In this document: piece after piece, positions 36,026 through 44,865 of the stretch
Layout: each line of letters starts with the position of its first letter
Numbering within the stretch: position 1 is the stretch's first letter
DNA from: Paracoccaceae bacterium
Lineage (GTDB): Bacteria; Pseudomonadota; Alphaproteobacteria; Rhodobacterales; Rhodobacteraceae
Direction: 5' to 3'
Assembly (NCBI GenBank): GCA_024636555.1
Contig: JAGXGW010000065.1
Span: 1-52,007, forward strand
Length of the DNA stretch: 52,007 bases
Made by a program: the position numbers and the translations under genes
Notes under the pieces: generated by a model
Told to the model about the DNA's origin: nothing
Seen by the model: the letters and a program-made list of their open reading frames with translations, nothing else
The model's database searches: none

Positions 36026-37936
36026 TTGGGCAATGCGAGAAACATCGCTTTCTGGGTCGTTCTGTTCCTTCTGATACTGGCACTTTTCAACCTGTTCAGC
36101 GGTTCCGGAAACACCCTTCAAAGCCAGAATATCAGCTATACGGAATTTGTCCGCTCGGTGGAAAGCGATCAGGTCACGCGGGCAACGCTGGATGGCGAGC
36201 AGATTCGCTATCGCGGCGCGGATGGTCGTGACTATGTCACGATCAAGCCCGAGGATGCGGAGGTGACAAACCTTCTGATTGCCAATGACGTGCCGGTGAC
36301 GGCGGAAAGCCAGCGGCAATCCGGTTTCCAGACCTTCATCCTGTCGCTGCTGCCGTTCCTTCTGCTGATCGGTGTGTGGATCTATTTCATGAACCGGATG
36401 CAGGGCGGCGGCAAAGGCGGCGCCATGGGCTTTGGCAAATCAAAGGCAAAGCTGCTGACCGAGAAGCATGGCCGCGTCACATTCGATGACGTCGCGGGCA
36501 TCGACGAGGCCAAGGAAGAACTGGAAGAGATCGTTGAATTCCTGCGCAATCCGCAGAAGTTCAGCCGCCTTGGCGGCAAGATCCCTAAAGGCGCGCTGCT
36601 TGTCGGACCTCCCGGCACAGGTAAAACCCTGCTGGCGCGCGCCATTGCGGGCGAGGCGGGTGTGCCCTTCTTCACCATCTCGGGTTCCGACTTTGTGGAA
36701 ATGTTCGTGGGTGTCGGTGCCTCCCGCGTGCGCGACATGTTCGAGCAGGCCAAGAAGAACGCGCCCTGCATCGTTTTCATCGACGAGATCGACGCCGTGG
36801 GCCGTGCCCGTGGCGCAGGTTACGGCGGCGGTAATGACGAGCGCGAGCAGACGCTGAACCAGCTTCTGGTGGAGATGGACGGTTTCGAGGCGAATGAAGG
36901 TGTGATCATCCTCGCCGCCACCAACCGCCGCGACGTTCTGGATCCTGCCTTGCTGCGTCCGGGCCGTTTTGACCGTCAGGTGACCGTGCCCAACCCCGAC
37001 ATCAAGGGCCGCGAGAAAATTCTCGGTGTGCATGCCGCCAAGGTGCCGCTTGGCCCCGATGCCGATATGCGGATCATCGCACGTGGTACCCCCGGTTTCT
37101 CCGGTGCCGATCTGGCCAACCTCGTGAACGAGGCGGCGTTGATGGCTGCGCGTGTCGGGCGCCGTTTTGTCACCATGGTCGATTTCGAGAATGCCAAGGA
37201 CAAGGTCATGATGGGGGCGGAGCGCCGTTCGATGGTGCTGACCAACGACCAGAAGGAAAAGACCGCCTATCACGAGGCCGGACATGCCGTTGTCGGTATG
37301 GCCCTGCCGAAATGCGATCCGGTCTACAAGGCCACGATCATCCCGCGCGGCGGTGCCCTCGGCATGGTCGTGTCCCTGCCGGAGATCGACCGCCTGAACT
37401 GGCACCGCGCAGAATGCGAGGAAAAGCTGGCCATGACCATGGCGGGTAAGGCCGCGGAAATCCTCAAATATGGCGAGGACAATGTCTCCAACGGTCCCGC
37501 AGGTGATATCCAGCAAGCCAGTGCACTGGCGCGCGCGATGATCATGCGCTGGGGCATGTCGGACAAGATCGGCAATATCGATTATGCCGAAGCGCATGAG
37601 GGATATTCCGGCAACACTGCGGGTTTCTCCGTGTCGGCCCATACCAAGGAGCTGATCGAGGAAGAAGTGAAGCGCTTCATTCAGGAAGGCTACCAGCGCG
37701 CTGTCCAGATCCTGACCGAGCGTAAGGCAGAGTGGGAGCGCCTGGCGCAGGGCTTGCTGGAATACGAGACCCTGACCGGCGAAGAGATCAAGCGCGTCAT
37801 GCGCGGTGATCCCCCGCAGGCCGGCGACGACGAGGAAGACAAGTCCGACAAGGGCAATGCCGCCTCCGTAACCGCGATCCCCAAGACCAAGCCGAAGGTA
37901 AAGCCGGCGGGTGGTCTGGAGCCAGAGCCGACGTAA
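36026..37936 (+). CDS. ftsH: ATP-dependent zinc metalloprotease FtsH
   Basis: Membrane AAA+ protease that degrades misfolded and regulatory proteins. The 636-residue product has two membrane helices (about 8-25 and 103-121), Walker A GPPGTGKT at 194-201, Walker [12 protein letters not shown] near 250, the second region of homology ([21 protein letters not shown]) and the zinc site HEAGH at about 416-420. I take the TTG at 36026 as start: [10 protein letters not shown] is a conserved opening, and gggaga (36014-36019) gives good spacing. The C-terminal tail is acidic then Lys/Pro-rich. Its stop overlaps the next ATG by one base. Confidence 0.96.
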   Translation: MGNARNIAFWVVLFLLILALFNLFSGSGNTLQSQNISYTEFVRSVESDQVTRATLDGEQIRYRGADGRDYVTIKPEDAEVTNLLIANDVPVTAESQRQSGFQTFILSLLPFLLLIGVWIYFMNRMQGGGKGGAMGFGKSKAKLLTEKHGRVTFDDVAGIDEAKEELEEIVEFLRNPQKFSRLGGKIPKGALLVGPPGTGKTLLARAIAGEAGVPFFTISGSDFVEMFVGVGASRVRDMFEQAKKNAPCIVFIDEIDAVGRARGAGYGGGNDEREQTLNQLLVEMDGFEANEGVIILAATNRRDVLDPALLRPGRFDRQVTVPNPDIKGREKILGVHAAKVPLGPDADMRIIARGTPGFSGADLANLVNEAALMAARVGRRFVTMVDFENAKDKVMMGAERRSMVLTNDQKEKTAYHEAGHAVVGMALPKCDPVYKATIIPRGGALGMVVSLPEIDRLNWHRAECEEKLAMTMAGKAAEILKYGEDNVSNGPAGDIQQASALARAMIMRWGMSDKIGNIDYAEAHEGYSGNTAGFSVSAHTKELIEEEVKRFIQEGYQRAVQILTERKAEWERLAQGLLEYETLTGEEIKRVMRGDPPQAGDDEEDKSDKGNAASVTAIPKTKPKVKPAGGLEPEPT

Positions 37937-38715
37937 TGGTTGCTGTCCAGACCTCCGACTGGAACCCCGGAACCTACCACAGGTTCCGGGGTTTGCGTTT
38001 GCGCCCCGCGCTGGATCTGATCCGCGCGCTCCCGGCCCTGCCCGAGGGCGATGTGGTTGATCTGGGCTGCGGCAGCGGCCTTGTCGGCCCCGCCCTCAAA
38101 ACCTTTGGCAAACCCCTGTCCGGCATTGATAGCTCGCCCGCCATGCTGCAAGAGGCGCAGGCGCGCGGCTGCTACGACAGTCTGCACCAAATGGATATCG
38201 CGGACTGGACGCCGCAAGGCGCCCCGCCTGCGCTGATCTTCTGCAACGCCGCATTGCACTGGCTGGCGGATCACAACGCGCTGATGCCGCGTCTGGCCAG
38301 CTATATGGCCTCCGGCGGCACGTTGGCGGTGCAAGTGCCGCACCAGAACAACGCACCCTCGCACCGCGTCTGGGTCTCTCTGGCGGAGGAGTTGTTTCCT
38401 GGGCAGGTCGATCTCGCGCATGGCCCCGGTGTGCTGCGCCCGGTGGAGTACCACCAACTCATGGTCCCTCTGGGAGAGCTTTCCCTGTGGGAAACCGAGT
38501 ATTACCAAACACTTGATGCCTGTTCCGACGGTCACCCGGTGCGCCGCTTCACCGAGACCACCTTCGCCCGCCCCATTCTGGCGGCACTGGAGCCGGAACA
38601 GCAGGACCAACTCATCACCGCCTATGAGGCCGTGATGGACAAGGTCTATCCTGCGGCTGCGGACGGAACGGTGCTGTTTCCCTTCCGGCGGATGTTTTTC
38701 ACGCTGACCGTATAA
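37936..38715 (+). CDS. tam: Trans-aconitate 2-methyltransferase-like SAM methyltransferase
   Basis: A 259-residue methyltransferase of the Tam family, which in Escherichia coli methylates trans-aconitate. The family N terminus SDWNPGTYHRFRGLRLRPALDL is at residues 7-28, the SAM-binding motif VVDLGCGSGLVGPAL near 39, and FCNAALHWLADHNALMPRLA near 104 with the typical HW. The later VLRPVEYHQLMVPLGELSLWETEYYQTL is also Tam-like. It starts one base into the ftsH stop (TAATG), and codons 10-20 contain a perfect hairpin. Substrate is not proven. Confidence 0.85.
   Translation: MVAVQTSDWNPGTYHRFRGLRLRPALDLIRALPALPEGDVVDLGCGSGLVGPALKTFGKPLSGIDSSPAMLQEAQARGCYDSLHQMDIADWTPQGAPPALIFCNAALHWLADHNALMPRLASYMASGGTLAVQVPHQNNAPSHRVWVSLAEELFPGQVDLAHGPGVLRPVEYHQLMVPLGELSLWETEYYQTLDACSDGHPVRRFTETTFARPILAALEPEQQDQLITAYEAVMDKVYPAAADGTVLFPFRRMFFTLTV
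37963..37993 (+). terminator. 13-bp perfect hairpin inside the start of tam
   Basis: AACCCCGGAACCT (37963-37975) and AGGTTCCGGGGTT (37981-37993) are exact complements around the loop ACCAC. It lies 27 bases after the ftsH stop but within codons that encode conserved residues of the methyltransferase (WNPGTYHRFRGL). Bases after it are TGCGTTTGCG, a weak U-tract. It could end ftsH transcripts, protect the ftsH mRNA 3' end or restrain tam expression. Confidence 0.55.
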
Positions 38716-38818
38716 AGGCCGAATCGCCACGCGGCTGTCCGCCCGAGGCTCTGGCGCAGCCAGCCGTTTTCTGTTTGTCTCGCGGGCGTTGAGTGCCAAT
38801 GCAAAGGACGATTGCGCC

Positions 38819-39418
38819 ATGCCCGCCTTGAAACCCACCCTTTTCAGCGCCCGGATCACATGGCTGGGGCTGGTGACAGACCGTGCCGCCAGCCTGCGGG
38901 CGAGCCCGCAGGATCAGGTGATGGCCACTTTCGCAGGCGTGGCGGGCGAGGACCATGCGGGCCTGACGCGCCCCTCCTGCAGCCGCGTGACGGCGCAGCA
39001 CAAGCGCGGCACAGAGATCCGCAACACCCGCCAGTTCAGCATCGTCTCCGCCGAGGAACTGGCCGAGATCGCGGACCGCATGGGCATTACGCGGTTCGAT
39101 CCCGCGTGGATCGGGGCGTCGATGGTGATCGAGGGTATACCCGATCTCAGCCACCTGCCGCCCTCCGCGCGGCTGCAGGGGCCGTCAGGTGCCACGTTGG
39201 TCGTCGATATGCAGAACCGTCCCTGCCATCTGCCCGCCAAGGTGATCGACGCCGAACAGGAAGGTCTGGGCGGCGCGTTCAAGAAAGCCGCCAACGGCAG
39301 ACGCGGCGTGACCGCATGGGTCGAGCGTGAAGGCATGCTGGCGGTTGGCGACACGCTGGCGCTGCATGTGCCGGACCAGCGGGTCTGGGCGCATCTGGCC
39401 GAGGCGCGGCGCGGCTAG
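38819..39418 (+). CDS. MOSC domain protein
   Basis: A 199-residue single-domain MOSC (molybdenum cofactor sulfurase C-terminal) protein. Visible parts are VAGEDHAGLTRPSCSRVTAQHKRGTEIRNTRQFSI (about 40-75), the domain core ADRMGITRFDPAWIGASMVIEG near 88 and VDMQNRPCHLPAKVID (about 129-144), which carries the family cysteine near 136. MOSC proteins handle sulfur on the molybdenum cofactor or act in oxime/amide reduction; a specific role is not evident. The ATG at 38819 follows aaaggacg. It stands alone, followed by a GC-rich hairpin. Confidence 0.9.
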   Translation: MPALKPTLFSARITWLGLVTDRAASLRASPQDQVMATFAGVAGEDHAGLTRPSCSRVTAQHKRGTEIRNTRQFSIVSAEELAEIADRMGITRFDPAWIGASMVIEGIPDLSHLPPSARLQGPSGATLVVDMQNRPCHLPAKVIDAEQEGLGGAFKKAANGRRGVTAWVEREGMLAVGDTLALHVPDQRVWAHLAEARRG

Positions 39419-39425
39419 GCGCTGA

Positions 39426-39444
39426 GGCCCCGTTTTGAGGGGCC
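39426..39444. terminator. GC-rich hairpin after the MOSC gene
   Basis: GGCCCC (39426-39431) and GGGGCC (39439-39444) pair across the loop GTTTTGA, eight bases after the MOSC stop codon. No U-tract follows on the plus strand (GAAAAG), so it would be a weak terminator. Confidence 0.4.
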
Positions 39445-39593
39445 GAAAAGCCCGCGCCGTTGGCGCAACAGGCCGTGCGGGACGCTTGTGCCCTCGCAAA
39501 TGTCGGAAACACGATCTTTACGCCCGCCGCGTCTCTCTATAGCCAAGGGGTGCGGGACATGGACTAGACATGCACAAGACAGGGGCGGAGATA

Positions 39594-41270
39594 ATGGCGT
39601 TCAAATCCGACATCGAGATTGCACGCGCGGCGCGCAAGGACACCATTCAGGACATCGGGGCCAAGCTGGGCATTCCCGCGACGGACCTGCTGCCTTACGG
39701 CCATGACAAGGCCAAGATCGGTCAGGATTTCATCCGCTCGGTGCAGGACCGCCCCAATGGCAAGCTGATCCTTGTGACCGCGATCAACCCGACCCCTGCG
39801 GGCGAGGGCAAGACCACGACCACCGTTGGTCTGGGTGACGGGCTGAACCGGATCGGCAAGAAAACAGCCGTGTGTATCCGCGAGGCCAGCCTCGGCCCGT
39901 GTTTCGGCATGAAGGGCGGGGCAGCTGGCGGTGGATACGCGCAGGTCGTGCCGATGGAAGAGATGAACCTGCATTTCACCGGCGATTTCCACGCGATCAC
40001 TTCGGCGCATAACCTGCTGTCGGCGATGATCGACAACCATATCTACTGGGGCAATGCGCTTGAGATCGACGCGCGCCGGATCGTCTGGCGGCGGGTGATG
40101 GACATGAACGACCGTGCCTTGCGCGACATCGCGACCAGCCTAGGCGGCGTCACGAACGGCTTTCCACGCCAGACCGGTTTCGACATCACCGTGGCCTCCG
40201 AGGTGATGGCGATCCTGTGCCTTGCGAGCGATCTGGCCGATCTGGAGCGGCGTCTGGGCGATATCGTCGTGGCCTATACCCGCGAGCGCAAGCCGATTTT
40301 CGCGCGCGATATCAAGGCGGATGGCGCGATGACGGTGCTGCTCAAGGATGCGATGCAGCCCAATCTGGTGCAGACACTGGAGAACAACCCCGCCTTCGTG
40401 CATGGCGGTCCCTTTGCCAATATCGCGCATGGCTGCAATTCGGTCATCGCCACCACAACGGCGCTGAAGCTGGCCGATTACGTGGTGACCGAAGCCGGAT
40501 TCGGGGCCGATCTGGGGGCCGAGAAATTCATGAACATCAAATGCCGCAAGGCGGGCATCGCACCGGATGCGGTGGTCATCGTGGCGACCGTGCGTGCGAT
40601 GAAGATGAACGGCGGCGTGGCAAAGGCGGATCTCGGGGCCGAGGATGTGGCCGCCGTGCAGGCAGGCTGCCCCAATCTGGGCCGTCATATCGGCAATATC
40701 AAATCCTTTGGCGTGCCGGTCGTGGTGGCGATCAACCATTTTACAGGTGATACCGAGGCCGAGATCGCCGCCGTGCGGGCCTATGTGGCCGAGCAGGGGG
40801 CCGAGGCTGTTCTGTGCAGACATTGGGCCGATGGCGGGGCCGGGACCGAGGAGCTGGCCCGCAAGGTCGTGGCGCTGGCCGAGAGCGGGCATGCGCAATT
40901 TGCCCCGCTCTATCCTGACGAGATGCCGCTGTTCGAGAAGATCGAGACGATCGCCAAACGTATCTACCATGCCGATGGCGTGCTGGTGGACGAGAAAATC
41001 CGCCTGCAACTGCGTGAATGGGAGGCAGCGGGCTATGGCCATCTGCCGGTTTGCATGGCCAAGACGCAATATTCCTTCACCACCGATCCCACACGGCGCG
41101 GCGCGCCCGAAGGCCATACGGTGCCGGTGCGCGAGGTGCGGCTGAGCGCAGGCGCGGGCTTTGTCGTGGCGATCTGCGGCGAGATCATGACGATGCCCGG
41201 CCTGCCGCGCGTCCCGAGCGCCGAGGCGATCCGTTTGAACGATGCAGGCCAGATCGAAGGGCTGTTCTGA
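39594..41270 (+). CDS. fhs: Formate-tetrahydrofolate ligase
   Basis: Fhs makes 10-formyltetrahydrofolate from formate, tetrahydrofolate and ATP. The 558-residue product begins [18 protein letters not shown] at the ATG at 39594. The nucleotide loop is [20 protein letters not shown] (about 56-75), then [25 protein letters not shown] near 95 and the [15 protein letters not shown] and [12 protein letters not shown] (near 537) family motifs. Together with folD next door and purU upstream it forms the formyl-folate branch of C1 metabolism, which in Roseobacter-type bacteria can oxidise methyl groups from DMSP and methylated amines. Confidence 0.97.
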   Translation: MAFKSDIEIARAARKDTIQDIGAKLGIPATDLLPYGHDKAKIGQDFIRSVQDRPNGKLILVTAINPTPAGEGKTTTTVGLGDGLNRIGKKTAVCIREASLGPCFGMKGGAAGGGYAQVVPMEEMNLHFTGDFHAITSAHNLLSAMIDNHIYWGNALEIDARRIVWRRVMDMNDRALRDIATSLGGVTNGFPRQTGFDITVASEVMAILCLASDLADLERRLGDIVVAYTRERKPIFARDIKADGAMTVLLKDAMQPNLVQTLENNPAFVHGGPFANIAHGCNSVIATTTALKLADYVVTEAGFGADLGAEKFMNIKCRKAGIAPDAVVIVATVRAMKMNGGVAKADLGAEDVAAVQAGCPNLGRHIGNIKSFGVPVVVAINHFTGDTEAEIAAVRAYVAEQGAEAVLCRHWADGGAGTEELARKVVALAESGHAQFAPLYPDEMPLFEKIETIAKRIYHADGVLVDEKIRLQLREWEAAGYGHLPVCMAKTQYSFTTDPTRRGAPEGHTVPVREVRLSAGAGFVVAICGEIMTMPGLPRVPSAEAIRLNDAGQIEGLF

Positions 41271-41334
41271 GCAAGCGACGTTTGAGGCAAAGACGACAGG
41301 CTGTCCCGGTCCGGGATGGTATTTTGTAAAGCGA

Positions 41335-41376
41335 CGCCGGGGAGCCTCCGGCGGGGATATTTGAAGCAAGAAGAAG
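41335..41376 (+). repeat. Hairpin plus dispersed element, copy d, between fhs and folD
   Basis: CGCCGG (41335-41340) pairs with CCGGCG (41348-41353) around GGAGCCT; the element GGGATATTTG, AA, GCAAGAAGAAG follows directly (41354-41376). A small palindrome TCCCGG-T-CCGGGA precedes it at 41304-41316. The element lies 15 bases before the folD start, so it may also affect folD translation. Confidence 0.75.
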
Positions 41377-41391
41377 CAAGGGGCGCGTGAC

Positions 41392-42285
41392 ATGACAGCC
41401 AGTATCATCGACGGCAAAGCATTTGCAGCGGCGTTGCGCGGGCAGGTGGCGGGGCATGTCGCCGCGCTGACCGCCGCTCATGGGATCGTGCCGGGGTTGG
41501 CGGTTGTGCTGGTGGGGGATGATCCCGCCAGCCACGTCTATGTGCGCTCGAAAGGCAAGATGACCGTCGAGGTGGGGATGCGGTCCTTCGAGCATCGCCT
41601 GCCGGTGGACACGGATGAGGCCACGCTGCTTGCCTTGATCCACCAGTTGAACAATGATGCGCAAGTGCATGGTATACTGGTGCAATTGCCGCTTCCCGAT
41701 CATCTGAATGCCGATCTTGTGATCAATGCGATTGACCCGGCCAAGGATGTGGACGGCTTTCATATCTCGAATGTCGGGCTGCTGGCGACGGGGCAGAAAG
41801 CCATGGTGCCCTGCACACCGCTGGGATGTCTGCTGATGCTGCGCGCGCATCACGGCAGTCTCGCGGGGATGGAGGCTGTGGTGATCGGGCGCTCCAACAT
41901 CGTGGGCAAGCCGATGGCGCAGTTGCTGCTGGGCGATAGCTGCACGGTGACGCTGGCGCATTCGCGCACCCGTAATCTGGCCGAGGTTGTGCGGCGCGCC
42001 GATATCGTGGTGGCCGCCGTGGGGCGGGCGCAGATGGTGCCGGGCGACTGGATCAAGCCCGGTGCGACGGTGATCGATGTTGGCATCAACCGTGTCGATG
42101 CGGGCGAGGGCAAGACGCGGCTGGTGGGCGATGTCGATTTCGACAGCGCCAGCGGGGTGGCCGGGGCCATCACGCCGGTGCCGGGTGGGGTCGGGCCGAT
42201 GACGATCGCCTGTCTGCTGGCCAATACGGTAACTGCCTGCTGCCGCGCGAACGCTCTGCCGGAACCGGAGGGGCTGACCGTCTGA
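41392..42285 (+). CDS. folD: Bifunctional methylenetetrahydrofolate dehydrogenase / cyclohydrolase
   Basis: FolD interconverts 5,10-methylene-, methenyl- and 10-formyl-tetrahydrofolate with NADP. The 297-residue product has [22 protein letters not shown] at 43-64 with the catalytic Lys in the SKGK segment, [10 protein letters not shown] near 98, [11 protein letters not shown] near 141, the Rossmann [16 protein letters not shown] near 164 and [15 protein letters not shown] near 263. The start is the ATG at 41392. It lies 121 bases after fhs, with a hairpin and dispersed element between them, so the pair may be only partly co-transcribed. Confidence 0.96.
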   Translation: MTASIIDGKAFAAALRGQVAGHVAALTAAHGIVPGLAVVLVGDDPASHVYVRSKGKMTVEVGMRSFEHRLPVDTDEATLLALIHQLNNDAQVHGILVQLPLPDHLNADLVINAIDPAKDVDGFHISNVGLLATGQKAMVPCTPLGCLLMLRAHHGSLAGMEAVVIGRSNIVGKPMAQLLLGDSCTVTLAHSRTRNLAEVVRRADIVVAAVGRAQMVPGDWIKPGATVIDVGINRVDAGEGKTRLVGDVDFDSASGVAGAITPVPGGVGPMTIACLLANTVTACCRANALPEPEGLTV

Positions 42286-42308
42286 CGGTCTGACCTCGCT
42301 GGCCGCAC

Positions 42309-42479
42309 TCAAAGCCCGAACACGACCTGATACATGACGCGGCCCGCAAGCAGGGTGAACAGGCCCGCCCCGATCAGCGCGCTGAAGGTCAGGCCCGTCA
42401 TCGTCCGGGGATGCGGCAGGGCGAAGCTCGTCACCCTCAGCGGGATCACCGCAAGAGCTGCGAAAGCATGGGCCTGCAT
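42309..42479 (-). pseudogene. Truncated DUF2306-like membrane protein remnant
   Basis: A 56-codon minus-strand frame starting ATG at 42479 encodes two hydrophobic segments: MQAHAFAALAVIPLRVTSFA and LTFSALIGAGLFTLLAGRVM, with PRTMTGL between them. This looks like the last third of DUF2306/COG5395 membrane proteins, which end in an RRTMxGL segment, a last helix and a GRxM motif before VVFG. The normal family length is about 130-220 residues, and the upstream sequence in all frames shows nothing DUF2306-like, so I read it as a decayed 5'-deleted gene. It could also be a genuine short membrane protein. The ribosome site is not clear. Confidence 0.45.
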
Positions 42480-42661
42480 CCAAAAAGGCCGATTCAGAAG
42501 CAGGGTGAAATCGGCAGAAATTGTTATGGCGATACTTCGTTGCCTCGAAGACTTTTCACGTCTGCCATGACATGCAGGACACCAGCGAGGTGCCGGTGAG
42601 CCGTGCCAACCCTGCGGTGGCGATGCGGGCCGGTCTGATCCCGTCGCCGCGCGGCTGATCC

Positions 42662-43084
42662 TCAACCTGCGGGAACGGGAACCATCGTGCCTTGCAGAAT
42701 GGCGATCAGCGTGTCGGTTCCACCGTCACGGGCCACGACCTCGGCGGTGACAATCATCAACCGGCGCCCCGGTTTGATCACGCGGCCCGTCGCGATCAGC
42801 AGATCGCCGCGCGCAGGTGCCAGCAGGTTGATCTTGATCTCGGCGGTCAGCACGTCAAATTCGGGTGCCATGAGGCTGAGTGCTGCATAGCCCGCAGCCG
42901 TGTCACCGAGGGTGAATGTCAGCCCGGCATGGCCGAACCCTTGCTGTTGGCGCAATCCGGGCAGGATTGGTGCCTGAACACGGACAAGGCCGGGGCTGAT
43001 CTCGCCCAGACTTGCGCCGAGTGTCTGCATCATCGACTGCGTGGCGAAACTGCCGATGATGCGTTTTTTGATGCTGTCATCCAA
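42662..43084 (-). CDS. PaaI-family hotdog thioesterase
   Basis: A 140-residue acyl-CoA thioesterase-like protein of the PaaI/hotdog fold. The active-site segment is QQGFGHAGLTFTLGDTAAGYAALS (about 46-69) with the conserved HAG and the acidic residue of GDTA, followed by EIKINLLAPARGDLLIATGRVIKPGRR, the typical beta-sheet pattern of the family. It starts at the ATG at 43084. Substrate unknown. It is convergent with folD-side genes and divergent from the LytTR gene. Confidence 0.88.
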   Translation of the reverse strand: MDDSIKKRIIGSFATQSMMQTLGASLGEISPGLVRVQAPILPGLRQQQGFGHAGLTFTLGDTAAGYAALSLMAPEFDVLTAEIKINLLAPARGDLLIATGRVIKPGRRLMIVTAEVVARDGGTDTLIAILQGTMVPVPAG

Positions 43085-43226
43085 CGTGATTTCTTTTCCT
43101 GTTCAATGCTGGTACGCGTGACGCTCCGGTTGGGGCCGATATGCGGTTGTGTCCTTTGTGGGTGTTTGGAATTATTGCCAAAGCCATTTGAAGGCAGATA
43201 TATTCGCAACCATAAGTCCCGTCGGT

Positions 43227-44108
43227 ATGTCTCAGAGTGGTTATAGGATCATATTTTACAATATTTCTATCCATTTTTTCGCGTCGGTCCGTTCGGCCGC
43301 ATGGCAACTAACATCCGCCAGACGAATGACTTTGATCCTGCTGACGGTGGTAATCGCGGTGGACGCTGGGCCATTCCTGACGTTGAGCCTGTTAAGTTTT
43401 GGCGAGCGCTTGATCTACTGGGGTATCGCGGTGCCGATGGCCTTTTTCACGGCGCTCTTCATCGTCGCTTTTCTTGCCCCCTTGCTGCGTGAGGCACACA
43501 GATGGAAGAGTGTCGTGGCCAAAACAGCGGCAATGGGGGTGCTTTTCACACCCTTCATCTACGGATGGACCGTTCTCATGGTGCCGTCTGTTGACGGCAT
43601 TACGACCGACTACGCCCGCTTTCTGCGCGACGTGATCCTGATCTCACTGGCGGTGTTTGTGACGCTCGAGATTTTCATGGCGCGCAAGATCGCAAAAATC
43701 CGTGCAGGCGACGGCTTCGCAGATGCGGCGCCAGAACTCTACGCTTTGCAGGATACACCTGACACGTCTGACGTACCGCAAATACCCCGGGCAAACCGAT
43801 CGCGGCTCTTGCGCCGGATTGTTGCGGGCGATCCCGGACCGGTCCTGCGGCTTGAGGCGCTTGACCACTTCGTGACCGTGGTCACGTCTGCGGGGCAGTA
43901 TAATCTGCGGATGCGGTTCGCCGATGCCGTTGATGAAATGGACGGTGTCGAGGGGATCAGGGCGCATCGCTCCCATTGGGTGGCGCAACATGCGATTCTC
44001 GGTGCAGAGCGACAGAACAACCGTCTTTTCGTGCATGTCGCTTGTGGTGCGCGCATTCCGGTCAGCCGCAAGTATCTGCCGCAGATCGAGGCGCTGGGGC
44101 TGGGTTAG
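43227..44108 (+). CDS. Membrane-bound LytTR-domain regulator
   Basis: A protein of about 293 residues with four membrane helices (about 34-54, 62-88, 97-118 and 132-155) and a C-terminal LytTR DNA-binding domain from about 200 (GPVLRLEALDHFVTVVTSAGQYNLRMRFADAVDEM ... RIPVSRKYLPQIEALGLG). LytTR domains bind DNA at direct repeats; membrane-tethered forms lack a histidine kinase, so they probably respond to a membrane signal directly. The start is uncertain: GTG at 43149 or ATG at 43227 or 43326; ATG 43227 keeps a conserved-looking segment before the first helix. The region 43150-43290 is AT-rich. Target genes unknown. Confidence 0.8.
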   Translation: MSQSGYRIIFYNISIHFFASVRSAAWQLTSARRMTLILLTVVIAVDAGPFLTLSLLSFGERLIYWGIAVPMAFFTALFIVAFLAPLLREAHRWKSVVAKTAAMGVLFTPFIYGWTVLMVPSVDGITTDYARFLRDVILISLAVFVTLEIFMARKIAKIRAGDGFADAAPELYALQDTPDTSDVPQIPRANRSRLLRRIVAGDPGPVLRLEALDHFVTVVTSAGQYNLRMRFADAVDEMDGVEGIRAHRSHWVAQHAILGAERQNNRLFVHVACGARIPVSRKYLPQIEALGLG

Positions 44109-44120
44109 GCTGGCGCCGCG

Positions 44121-44816
44121 TCAGGACGGGATGCGGACATCCTGGCGCGGCATCGGCACGCAGAGGGCACTGTGACCCGTCAGCACGGCAATCGCATCCG
44201 CCGCCATCATCCCCGACAAGACGGCATCGCTGCTGCGAAGCCCGCCTGTATAGGTGCCATAGGCGGGCAGGATCACGCGGGCGGCGTCAATCAGGAAGGC
44301 GGGGCGGCTTAACAAACCAGCGCGGGTGCGGATTGCCGCCTTGGGGTGATAGTGGCCCGAAATCTCGGCAACGGCCCCGCGCGTTGCGATATGCCGGAAG
44401 CTGAGCGGCGGCAGCGCCATTTCGGCCAGATGTGTGCCGCCCAGATCGACCGGGCCGGGATCGTGGTTGCCCTCGGCCCAGACCCAGCGCCGCCCCGCCT
44501 GAAGCCGCGCGATCCAGAGCCGCGCCGCCTCGGGCAGGCCGTGATGGGCGGTGATGTCGTCGAAACTGTCGCCAAGGCAGATCACCGTACCGGCGCGCGT
44601 CAGGTCAAGATCGGCCTGCAGGCGTGTCAGGATGTCCTGCACCTCGTAGGGTGGCAGGGCCATGCCGCCATGGCGCACCTTGCGCTCCGATTTGCCGAAA
44701 TGCAGGTCCGAGACACAGAGCAGCGATTGCGCGGGCCAGTAAAGCGCGCCCGAGCGCATTGCGTGCAGGGTCTCTCCGGCAAGGGTGAAGCTGTGGTGCG
44801 GTTTGCTCTCGGACAT
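44121..44816 (-). CDS. pdeM: Ligase-associated DNA damage response phosphoesterase PdeM
   Basis: A 231-residue calcineurin-like metallophosphoesterase of the PdeM group. The metal-binding motifs are in order: CVSDLHFGKSE (near 33), CLGDSFDDI (near 79), EGNHD (near 113) and SGHYHPK (near 151). It is part of the bacterial cassette of ATP-dependent ligase, exonuclease, Lhr-type helicase and PdeM proposed for DNA end repair. I start it at the ATG at 44816 (MSESKPHHSFTLAGE), not the TTG at 44873. It follows the helicase gene by 49 bases on the same strand; ligase and exonuclease are absent here. Confidence 0.88.
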   Translation of the reverse strand: MSESKPHHSFTLAGETLHAMRSGALYWPAQSLLCVSDLHFGKSERKVRHGGMALPPYEVQDILTRLQADLDLTRAGTVICLGDSFDDITAHHGLPEAARLWIARLQAGRRWVWAEGNHDPGPVDLGGTHLAEMALPPLSFRHIATRGAVAEISGHYHPKAAIRTRAGLLSRPAFLIDAARVILPAYGTYTGGLRSSDAVLSGMMAADAIAVLTGHSALCVPMPRQDVRIPS

Positions 44817-44865
44817 GGGCCGGTTCTTGGCAGCGGGGGCGGGCCAAGGCAAGAGGCGTCGCGCG

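Noticed and set aside
42606..42620. GGTGGCGATGC-like match to the P3 arm of the structured repeat
   Set aside because: Only this short block matches; no flanking homology and no partner arm in place.
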